A program made the translations under genes and the position numbers. From an uncultured Spartobacteria bacterium (GTDB lineage Bacteria; Verrucomicrobiota; Verrucomicrobiia; Chthoniobacterales; UBA6821), in contig CAIKYN010000302.1 in NCBI GenBank assembly GCA_903831635.1, positions 1 to 5,691 on the forward strand: 5,691 bases of DNA. The letters run 5' to 3'. The first letter of the stretch is position 1. The number at the start of each line of letters is the position of its first letter. A model generated the notes under the pieces. The model did no database searches and was not told the origin of the DNA. It saw only the letters and a list, made by a program, of their open reading frames with translations. Positions 1 to 5,691 of this stretch are shown one piece after another.

Positions 1-1758
1 CCGGGTATCCCGATCTGCCATTCACGCGATTTGGTGAACTGGAAGGTGATTGGTCATGTCTATGATCGCCTTCCGGAGTCGAACCCCGCCTATTCCATGA
101 AGGAGGGCAAGGTGGCCTATCGTGGCGGAAGCTGGGCTCCATCGATCCGTCACCGGGACGGGAAGTTTTATGTCTGCTTCTGCACGCCGGCCGAGGGATT
201 CTTCATGGCGATCGCGGATCAGCCGCAGGGGCCCTACGAGCTGATCCCCTTCGGTGTCGAACTCTACGATCCGGGCCTCTTCTTCGATGACGACGGCAGG
301 GTCTATGTCGCCCACGGGGCCAACACGATCCTGATCACCGAACTCACCGCCGATGCCCGCGCCATCAAGGTTCCTGCCAAGACCATCTGCCAGAGCGCCT
401 TCGGCACACCACTTGAAGGATCACACCTCCACAAGCGTGACGGCTGGTACTATCTCTGCTGCACTTGCCGCGGCTACAACGGCATCGAGATTTGCTTCCG
501 CTCCCGCGATCTCTTCGGACCTTACGAGTCCCGACTCCTCTCCGCCGACGATGCAAACTACGAGGGGGCCGGCGTCCATCAAGGAGGCTTTCTCGATCTG
601 GCGAAAGATGAGAGCTGGTTCTTCATGTTCCAGGACAGGGACTTCCTCGGACGCGTTCCCGTCCTCTATCAGGTCCACTGGCGCGACGGATGGCCCCTCA
701 TCGGTGATCCGGAGAACCACTGGCGTCTCCCCGTCACTCAGCCGAGACCTCAACTCCCAGCCTCATCAGCACGTGTCCCCGATACCTCGGATGATTTCGA
801 GATGCCCTCACTCGGTCTTCAGTGGCACTGGAATCACAATCCCGACAACTCGCGCTGGTCCCTGACCGCGCGCCCGGGACACCTCCGCCTTATCACTGCA
901 CCCGCACCGGATCTCCTTCATGCACGAAATACGCTGACCCAGAAAATCATCGGCCCTTCCTCCAGCGCGACCACCCTGCTCGACTGGTCGGCACTGCGGG
1001 AGGGGGACATCGCCGGGATCTGCATCCAAAATATCCCGTGCGCCCACCTTGGTCTGGAAATCAGGAATGGAAAACCGTGTCTCGTCATGGATCGGAATGG
1101 GGAGGAATGCGAGGTGCAGCCGTTAGACTCTGCTTCTCCGTCACTCCAGCTCCGCGTCGAGGCAACTGCCTCGGGAGAGGCCCTCTTCTCATGGAACGCG
1201 GACGGTTTGACATTCCACCCGATCGGCAAACCATTCGTCATGGAGTTCACGGTGAAGACATTCCTCGGGAATAAATTCGGCCTCTTCTGCTTTAACAAAA
1301 AAGGCGCTGAGGGTGGCCATGCCGACTTTGATTGGATCCGGGTTCCTACAGCCACTCCCTCGAATCACTTCCATGCCAACGATTGGATTCCGGCGTGCCG
1401 TTATGATCTGGAGCGGGGCACCGACACCCACCGAATCGAGGCGAAACGCCCAGGACAACTCCTCATCAGGATTTCCGATGGGGATTTCATTCGCTTTAAC
1501 CACATAAAGATCGCTGAAGAAACGACTCGCTTGGAAGCACGGGTGCAAGGCCCGGGCTGCGGCGGAACGATCACCTTTTATCAAGGGGAGGATGAGCATC
1601 TCATCGGCACCCTTGAAGTCCCCTCGGAAACTTCCTGGGATCACGAGCTTCTCCTCACCTGCCCTGCCACCTGCATCTCGGGCACGCATCCCCTCACCTT
1701 CCGCTTCCTCTGTCCGAAGGAGGGTCTGATCCGATTCAAGGAGTTCCGTTTTGTTTAG
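1..1758 (+). CDS. Glycoside hydrolase family 43 enzyme (beta-xylosidase / alpha-L-arabinofuranosidase type), 5'-truncated
   Basis: The frame is open from base 1 and ends at a TAG (1756-1758), giving 585 residues; the start lies upstream. Residue numbers here count from base 1. The first visible residues, PGIPICHSRDLVNW, are the XynB-type GH43 signature, which normally follows the catalytic-base Asp by a few dozen residues, so that Asp is off the window. A five-bladed propeller occupies about 1-245. D90 (in YDPGLFFDDDG) matches the pKa-modulating Asp, and E139 (in LEGSHLHKRDGWYYL) matches the general acid. Residues about 261-450 look like the concanavalin-A-like beta-sandwich common at the C terminus of GH43 xylosidases. 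Residues about 462-585 resemble a CBM6 module (ISDGDFIRF, GGTITFYQ, LIGTLEVPS). The family removes xylose or arabinose from side chains or oligosaccharides; the substrate cannot be fixed here. The CBM6-like end suggests export, but the N terminus is not visible. A CCTC cluster (153-156) beside the general acid is unusual. The gene converges on the GH2 gene. Confidence 0.93.
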   Translation, partial: PGIPICHSRDLVNWKVIGHVYDRLPESNPAYSMKEGKVAYRGGSWAPSIRHRDGKFYVCFCTPAEGFFMAIADQPQGPYELIPFGVELYDPGLFFDDDGRVYVAHGANTILITELTADARAIKVPAKTICQSAFGTPLEGSHLHKRDGWYYLCCTCRGYNGIEICFRSRDLFGPYESRLLSADDANYEGAGVHQGGFLDLAKDESWFFMFQDRDFLGRVPVLYQVHWRDGWPLIGDPENHWRLPVTQPRPQLPASSARVPDTSDDFEMPSLGLQWHWNHNPDNSRWSLTARPGHLRLITAPAPDLLHARNTLTQKIIGPSSSATTLLDWSALREGDIAGICIQNIPCAHLGLEIRNGKPCLVMDRNGEECEVQPLDSASPSLQLRVEATASGEALFSWNADGLTFHPIGKPFVMEFTVKTFLGNKFGLFCFNKKGAEGGHADFDWIRVPTATPSNHFHANDWIPACRYDLERGTDTHRIEAKRPGQLLIRISDGDFIRFNHIKIAEETTRLEARVQGPGCGGTITFYQGEDEHLIGTLEVPSETSWDHELLLTCPATCISGTHPLTFRFLCPKEGLIRFKEFRFV

Positions 1759-1786
1759 AAAGCCTTGGACGCACTTGGGGTTTCTA
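1756..1786. terminator. Stop-to-stop imperfect inverted repeat between convergent genes, possible weak bidirectional terminator
   Basis: The left arm TAGAAAGCC (1756-1764) pairs with the right arm GGGTTTCTA (1778-1786) at eight of nine positions, with one G-G mismatch (1762/1780) and a 13-base loop. The outer three bases of each arm are the TAG stop codons of the GH43 gene (+) and the GH2 gene (-). The stem is A/T-rich on the outside with a short G/C end near the loop, and there is no clean run of T after it on either strand. It would therefore be weak as an intrinsic terminator. Position between two convergent 3' ends is the main reason to consider termination; chance is also possible. Confidence 0.25.
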
Positions 1787-4657
1787 GGGCACTGATGGCC
1801 TTCGAGGCATTTCCTTAACAGGGAGTGACAGCACAGTTGGCTTGATGCCCTCGGAGGAGGCCGTCAACTCGAGTGTGCCCGCACCACCGGTCGACTGAAC
1901 GATGACGAGGGCCTTGCCATTGAAAAGATGACGATGCGGCTCCTGATCGGACTCATGGGAGCTGGGATCACCGTTACCCACACCCAAGATCTTGCCAGGT
2001 CCCTTGAGTGAGAACGAAATCTCGTTGGCGCCCGTCGGAACAAAGCGTCCCTTGTCATCGAGGGAATCGACGGCAATGAGTACGGTCTCCTCTCCGTCTC
2101 CCTTCAATTCATGACGATTGGCCTTTAACCGGATTTGTGACGACTCGCCGGTGGTCTCGATCTTCTCATTCAGGACCAACATGCCATCCTTGTACCCCTT
2201 GGCCTCAATCGCTCCTGGAACATAGGGGATGTGATCCCATTCGGCATGTGAGTTCGACTGCACCTTGACGCGCCCCTTAGAGACACCGTTGACGAAGAGT
2301 TCCACCTCGTCGCAGTTGCTCTCCACCCAGAGATCAATCGGCGCCTCGGAAACCGTGATCGTCACGGAGTCCTTCGGAGGAAGGATCGTATTGGTGGCCG
2401 CGACCGAAGCCGAGTCGGGATGGGTGGGATCATACTGGGGAGCAGTCGTGCTGCCGGGGACTCCAGGTTTGATTGACACTGGATCAAGATTCACCGTGAT
2501 CGGGTTGGTGCCGTCGATCGTGATGGTTTTGGAGGCCACCTCGGTATTGCCCTGATAGGTTTTTACGGTGACTTTGCCTGGTTGGTATAGGAAGGGAGGC
2601 CACTCAGTGCCCTGTGGACAGATCTTGGTTTTGCTCTTGCTCCTGACGCCATTAAAGGTGACCTCGGCTTTCTCGGAGTTCCCCGAGACCTTCACATTGA
2701 TTGTACGGTGCTCGACACGATCCCAGTTCCAGTGGGGGAAGAGATGGAGCAGTGGTTCGGGCCTCCACCATGCCTTGTAGTAGAAGTAGTTTTCCTTGGG
2801 GAAGCCGCAAGTGTCGACAATGCCGAAGTGGGAATTGATATTGGGCCAGTGGTAGGGGGTGGGCTCGCCTCGGTAGTCGAATCCTGTCCAGGCAAAGGCA
2901 CCTCCCACCCAGGGACGCTGGGAATAAAACCTCCACCATTCCTCGGCTGAGGCCCCCCATCCCGGGGTATTGGCATGGGTGTCATAGGAGGATTTGTAGG
3001 CTTTGACATAGTCGTCGAAGTATTCGCCGCGCGTGGTCACCGCACTTGCCTCCTCGGAACCGATGAAGCGTCTCTCGGGATGCTCGGCGTGGAACTTGTC
3101 CATCGCTCCCCAAAGGCCGAGGTAGTTCATGCCGACGACATCGACCACGGTCACAAAACCCTTTTTGTCCTCGGCGTGATTCTGGGCGATGGTGCAGAGA
3201 CGGGAGTGGTCGAGTTTGTGGGCCAGATCCTGCGTCACCTTGATGATGTCCGCCCCAGTTTGGGTTCCCTGGATCTTCATCTCCTCGTTGCCGAGCGACC
3301 AGATCACGATGCTTGGATGGTTTCGGTCACGACGGATCATCGTTTCCAGATCGGAGAGCGGTTCGGGGTACTTGCCGAAGCGCCGTGTCTCATCCATGAC
3401 CATCATTCCCTGACGGTCACACTCGTCGAGCAGTTCGGGATTGGGAGGGTTATGAGACATCCTCCACCCGTCGCACCCCATCTCACGCATGATCGCGACA
3501 CGATCTTTCTCGATGCTATCGGGAACAGCTACCCCAACCCCGGCAAAATCCTGGTGATTGCAAACCCCCTTGATGAATCGGTGCTGGCCGTTGAGGCTGA
3601 ATCCTTTCTGGGGATCGAAGGTCACGGTCCGGATCCCGAAGGGGGTCTCGTAGAGATCTAGGGCCACTCCATTCGTCTCGATTAGGGAGATCGTCTTGTA
3701 AAGCGTGGGGGACTCGGGTGACCAGAGCTTGGGATCGGCGACCTGAAGGTTCTGGGTGACCACCAGAGGTTGGCCCGATGCTGTCTGGAAGGGCGCGGCC
3801 GTCTTGGCGACTTCCTTGCCCGTGGCATCCAGGATCTTCGTGACCAAGGTTCCCGAGGTTTCCTTGTCCCCGTTATTCTCCAAGGTGGTCTCAACCGTCA
3901 CCGTTGCATCCTTGCCCGAGAGAGCACTGGTCACATAGGTCCCCCACTGTGCCACATGAAGGGGGGAAGTCTTTTGGAGCCAGACATGTCGGTAGATTCC
4001 GGCCCCCTCGTAGAACCATCCCTCGTTGCCGGAGGCATCGGTGCGAACGACCAGGGTGTTCTTTTCACCGAAACGTGCATACGGGGTGAGGTCGTAGGCG
4101 AAGCTGGTGTAGCCGCTTGGCTTGCGACCGAGACAATGCCCGTTGAACCAGACCATGGAATTGCGGTAAACGCCGTCGAACAGCACAGTGATCCGCTTTC
4201 CCTGATCAGCGGCAGGAAGATCAAAGGTCCTGCGGTACCAACCGATGGCCGATCCATCCTTGGCATCGAGATGGCGACTTCCCTTCCCGTTGTTGTCCTT
4301 CTCACCGAAGGGCTGCTCGATCGCGTAGTCGTGCGGAAGATTCAAACTCCGCCAAGAATTGTCATCGAAATCGGGCTTCACGAAGCTCAGGCCTGCACCG
4401 GTGTTCTCCTTCACCACATCGGGCAAATTCTTACGAATTGCAGTAGCCATGGCCTCAGAATCCTCACCTTGCTTCATGAGGTCGCTCTCCTTGCCAAGAA
4501 AGTCGAGAGTCTGACCGACATCAAGAGGATCGCCCTGATGGAAGCGCCAACTCGAATCCATCAGTAGTTTTTGGCGAGGAGACTCCGCGGGATCTGCGGA
4601 AAGGCTTCCCATAAGTAAAGCCGACAAGATAACAAGAAGGATCTTTTGGATGTTCAT
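1784..4657 (-). CDS. Secreted glycoside hydrolase family 2 enzyme, probable beta-galactosidase
   Basis: Complete, 957 residues. Residues 1-21 form a Sec signal peptide (short MNIQK region, hydrophobic ILLVILSALLMG, probable cleavage near SLSA/DP), which supports this ATG; no Shine-Dalgarno sequence precedes it. The protein has no lipobox Cys, so it is probably periplasmic or extracellular. About 30-230 is the GH2 sugar-binding jelly roll (GWYRRTFDLP, NEGWFYEGAGIYRHVWL), about 232-343 the immunoglobulin-like domain, and about 344-645 the TIM barrel with WRMSHNPPNPELLDECD. E458 in WSLGNEE is the expected acid/base and E535 in IGSEEAS the expected nucleophile. Two DUF4982-like modules (about 648-716 and 768-837) and a GH2 C5-type domain with GVGNGDPSSHE (about 838-946) follow. 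The GSE-x-AS and DUF4982 architecture is typical of beta-galactosidases, but related GH2 enzymes take other sugars, so specificity is inferred. Oddities are a charged insert (about 44-90) in the first domain and the doubled C-terminal module. It lies downstream of rhaA on the same strand, after a 166-base gap. Confidence 0.95.
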   Translation of the reverse strand: MNIQKILLVILSALLMGSLSADPAESPRQKLLMDSSWRFHQGDPLDVGQTLDFLGKESDLMKQGEDSEAMATAIRKNLPDVVKENTGAGLSFVKPDFDDNSWRSLNLPHDYAIEQPFGEKDNNGKGSRHLDAKDGSAIGWYRRTFDLPAADQGKRITVLFDGVYRNSMVWFNGHCLGRKPSGYTSFAYDLTPYARFGEKNTLVVRTDASGNEGWFYEGAGIYRHVWLQKTSPLHVAQWGTYVTSALSGKDATVTVETTLENNGDKETSGTLVTKILDATGKEVAKTAAPFQTASGQPLVVTQNLQVADPKLWSPESPTLYKTISLIETNGVALDLYETPFGIRTVTFDPQKGFSLNGQHRFIKGVCNHQDFAGVGVAVPDSIEKDRVAIMREMGCDGWRMSHNPPNPELLDECDRQGMMVMDETRRFGKYPEPLSDLETMIRRDRNHPSIVIWSLGNEEMKIQGTQTGADIIKVTQDLAHKLDHSRLCTIAQNHAEDKKGFVTVVDVVGMNYLGLWGAMDKFHAEHPERRFIGSEEASAVTTRGEYFDDYVKAYKSSYDTHANTPGWGASAEEWWRFYSQRPWVGGAFAWTGFDYRGEPTPYHWPNINSHFGIVDTCGFPKENYFYYKAWWRPEPLLHLFPHWNWDRVEHRTINVKVSGNSEKAEVTFNGVRSKSKTKICPQGTEWPPFLYQPGKVTVKTYQGNTEVASKTITIDGTNPITVNLDPVSIKPGVPGSTTAPQYDPTHPDSASVAATNTILPPKDSVTITVSEAPIDLWVESNCDEVELFVNGVSKGRVKVQSNSHAEWDHIPYVPGAIEAKGYKDGMLVLNEKIETTGESSQIRLKANRHELKGDGEETVLIAVDSLDDKGRFVPTGANEISFSLKGPGKILGVGNGDPSSHESDQEPHRHLFNGKALVIVQSTGGAGTLELTASSEGIKPTVLSLPVKEMPRRPSVP
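2147..2716 (-). other. Apparent tandem DUF4982-like modules joined by a Pro/Thr/Ser-rich linker in the GH2 protein
   Basis: This covers GH2 residues 648-837. The second module (768-837) reads like an ordinary DUF4982 domain: LWVESNCDEVELFVNG, then YVPGAIEAKGYKDG and a final ETTG. The first module (648-716) follows the barrel at the place where that domain normally sits and has the same order of elements in weaker form: NVKVSGNSEKAEVTFNG, then YQPGKVTVKTYQGN and a final TIDG. Between them, residues 717-767 contain many Pro, Thr, Ser and Asp and look like a flexible linker. Usually only one such domain separates the barrel from the C5 domain. The duplication is judged by eye from these element matches. 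Confidence 0.45.
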
Positions 4658-4670
4658 GGGTGCTTAGGGG

Positions 4671-4706
4671 AAATAAGAATTATCGATACGTGTTGGTCTC
4701 TTATTT
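4671..4706. promoter_or_regulatory. Inverted repeat with 8-base arms in the GH2 leader/promoter region
   Basis: AAATAAGA (4671-4678) and its exact reverse complement TCTTATTT (4699-4706) are separated by 20 bases. The spacer contains the perfect palindrome TATCGATA (4681-4688). The element lies 13-49 bases upstream of the GH2 start codon. It could be a regulator-binding site or a hairpin in the GH2 mRNA leader. Arms this A/T-rich can arise by chance in such a region. Confidence 0.25.
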
Positions 4707-4742
4707 AAGTCAGCGCGTTGGAATCTACCGTTAAGTTTTTTT

Positions 4743-4759
4743 ATTGGCACGTGGCCAAT
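4743..4759. promoter_or_regulatory. Candidate operator: perfect 6-base inverted repeat with 5-base spacer
   Basis: ATTGGC (4743-4748) and GCCAAT (4754-4759) are exact reverse complements around ACGTG; CACGTG (4748-4753) is itself a palindrome. The site lies about 85 bases upstream of the GH2 start, next to a seven-base A run on the GH2 coding strand. Two half-sites of this size and spacing suit a dimeric helix-turn-helix repressor or activator of the kind that often controls sugar-use genes. No regulator gene is in the window, so the protein is unknown. It does not look like a terminator, because the A/T run has the wrong polarity for either strand. Confidence 0.35.
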
Positions 4760-4823
4760 GGCCTAGGATCAATCAATCGCGAGGGTATCCCCGTCTCTAA
4801 CAAACCCATTTTGTCTGATCAGG

Positions 4824-5691
4824 TTAAGAAATTCTCTTGGCCAAGACATTCCTCTCATAGGAACGGACTTCCTGCATCCAGTCAGCAGGAACATTGTTCC
4901 TGAAAAGAAACTCCTCCCAGACTGCACCGGCAGGAAGGCTTTTCGACTCCTCCATGAGGGCGAGTCGTTCCCAAAGAGCACCAGAGTCCTCGGCCTTGCG
5001 GATCTTTTCGATAGGCTGAAGCAGTGCTAGCAGAAGCGCCTTCTGAGCACTCCTGGTACCGATCACCCAGGCCGCGATCCGGTTGATCGAGGCATCGAAG
5101 AAATCGAGGCCGATGTGGGTACGTCCAAGGAAGTCTCCTCGCACCAGTTCCTCCATGATCGCAATCGTCGGATCATCGAGCAAAACGACATGGTCACTGT
5201 CCCACCGTACACCGCGGCTGACATGGAGCAGGAGCTCGGGGACGAACTGGAGGACCGAAGAGATCTTATCGGCCAACTGCTCGGTCGGATGGAAGTGACC
5301 GGCGTCGAGGCAGAGGAGCTTTTGGTTCTTCACGGCATACCCCATGTAGAACTCATGGGAGCCGACAACATAGCTCTCACTGCCGATCCCGAAGAGCTTG
5401 CTCTCCACGGCGTCTAGATTGTGTGCGGGGTCGATTTTTTCCGAGAACATCTCGTCGAGTGCGGCTTCCAAGCGGATGCGTGGCGACTTGCGGTCGGCGG
5501 GCAGATCCTTGGAGCCATCCGGAATCCAGACATTGGTCACGCAGGTTGAGCCAAGCTGGCGGCCGATCTCGGCTCCGATTCGGCGGCAAGCCTTGCCGTG
5601 CTCGATCCAGTAATCACGGATCCCCTTGTCGGGACTTGAGAGTGTGAATCCGGAGGCGGCCTTCGGATGAGCGAAGAAGCTCGGATTGAAA
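4824..5691 (-). CDS. rhaA: L-rhamnose isomerase, 5'-truncated by the window edge
   Basis: The - strand frame is open from the window's right edge to a TAA (4826-4824), giving 288 residues. It aligns by eye along its whole length with the C-terminal part of E. coli RhaA (419 residues), starting at about residue 131, so roughly 130 N-terminal residues lie outside. Signature stretches are NVWIPDGSKD, DAVESKLFGIGSESY, CLDAGHFHPTE, VRWDSDHVVLLDD and HIGLDFFDASINRIAAW. H132 of GHFHP and D164 and D166 of WDSDH, in fragment numbering, match the manganese ligands recalled for E. coli RhaA (H262, D294, D296). The enzyme converts L-rhamnose to L-rhamnulose (EC 5.3.1.14) in the cytoplasm, the first step of phosphorylating rhamnose catabolism. 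An internal GTG at 5540 is not the start, because conserved RhaA sequence continues upstream of it. The GH2 gene follows on the same strand after 166 bases. No rhaB or rhaD gene is visible. Confidence 0.97.
   Translation of the reverse strand, partial: FNPSFFAHPKAASGFTLSSPDKGIRDYWIEHGKACRRIGAEIGRQLGSTCVTNVWIPDGSKDLPADRKSPRIRLEAALDEMFSEKIDPAHNLDAVESKLFGIGSESYVVGSHEFYMGYAVKNQKLLCLDAGHFHPTEQLADKISSVLQFVPELLLHVSRGVRWDSDHVVLLDDPTIAIMEELVRGDFLGRTHIGLDFFDASINRIAAWVIGTRSAQKALLLALLQPIEKIRKAEDSGALWERLALMEESKSLPAGAVWEEFLFRNNVPADWMQEVRSYERNVLAKRIS

Larger units (their letters stand above)
4658..4823. other. A/T-rich intergenic region upstream of the GH2 gene and downstream of rhaA
   Basis: This 166-base gap follows the rhaA TAA and precedes the GH2 ATG on the - strand. 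It is richer in A/T than its flanks and contains a seven-base T run (4736-4742, A run on the - strand) and two inverted repeats listed separately. It should carry the GH2 5' leader and perhaps its promoter. On the - strand, TTAACG just after the A run and TTAAAT further on resemble -35 and -10 boxes, but their spacing of about 20 bases is poor, so no promoter is assigned. No gene with recognisable coding features is present. Confidence 0.6.

Noticed and set aside
353..1355. Several frames of 79-170 codons overlapping the GH43 gene on both strands
   Set aside because: All are out of frame with the conserved GH43 reading and give low-complexity Arg/Ser/Pro-rich sequences without motifs.
2975..3661. 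Long open frame (228 codons) on the + strand
   Set aside because: It lies wholly antisense to the conserved TIM-barrel coding region of the GH2 gene. Its predicted protein resembles no family I know, and such shadows are common opposite GC-rich genes.
3770..4567. Long open frame (265 codons) on the + strand
   Set aside because: Antisense to the N-terminal domains of the GH2 gene, which has a clear signal peptide and family motifs. The + strand reading has no recognisable domain.
4736..4766. Intrinsic terminator formed by the ATTGGC/GCCAAT dyad and the T run
   Set aside because: On the + strand the T run precedes the dyad, and on the - strand an A run follows it. Neither order makes a rho-independent terminator.
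4783..4791. Small dyad GGG-TAT-CCC after rhaA
   Set aside because: Three-base arms with no following T run; too short to support a terminator or operator.
4718..4903. Small + strand frame of 61 codons starting in the intergenic gap
   Set aside because: It runs into the antisense of the rhaA 3' end, has no ribosome-binding site, and shows no recognisable protein features.
5540..5540. GTG as a start codon for the rhaA frame
   Set aside because: Fifty more codons upstream of it encode conserved RhaA sequence (such as FNPSFFAHPKAASGF), so the gene extends beyond the window.

Overview
The window is a 5.7 kb piece of a bacterial carbohydrate-utilisation locus with three protein-coding genes, two of them cut by the window edges. 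From left to right these are the 3' part of a glycoside hydrolase family 43 gene (+ strand, 1-1758), a complete secreted family 2 glycoside hydrolase of the beta-galactosidase type (- strand, 4657-1784), and the 3' two thirds of an L-rhamnose isomerase gene, rhaA (- strand, 5691-4824). The coding regions look moderately GC-rich. The only sizeable gap, 4658-4823, is clearly richer in A/T.

The organism cannot be named from this sequence. RhaA next to multi-domain secreted GH2 and GH43 enzymes, and a GH2 start codon with no visible Shine-Dalgarno sequence, fit a polysaccharide degrader from the Verrucomicrobiota/Planctomycetota group. A Bacteroidota or other heterotroph is not excluded.

The GH43 and GH2 genes converge, with only 25 bases between their stop codons. 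An imperfect inverted repeat runs from one stop codon to the other. The GH2 and rhaA genes point the same way but are separated by 166 bases. That gap holds two inverted repeats that could be regulatory sites for the GH2 gene, and I found no convincing intrinsic terminator in it.

Taken together, GH43 (arabinose- or xylose-type glycosidic bonds), GH2 (probably beta-galactosides) and RhaA (L-rhamnose to L-rhamnulose) suggest use of a heteropolysaccharide containing rhamnose, galactose and arabinose or xylose. Pectic rhamnogalacturonan I with its side chains, or a comparable plant or algal polymer, would fit. This is inference, because no rhamnosidase, transporter, regulator or later rhamnose-pathway gene is in view. 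I saw no CRISPR array, mobile element, RNA gene or clearly undescribed system. The most unusual items are an apparently doubled C-terminal domain in the GH2 enzyme and the inverted repeats between rhaA and GH2.
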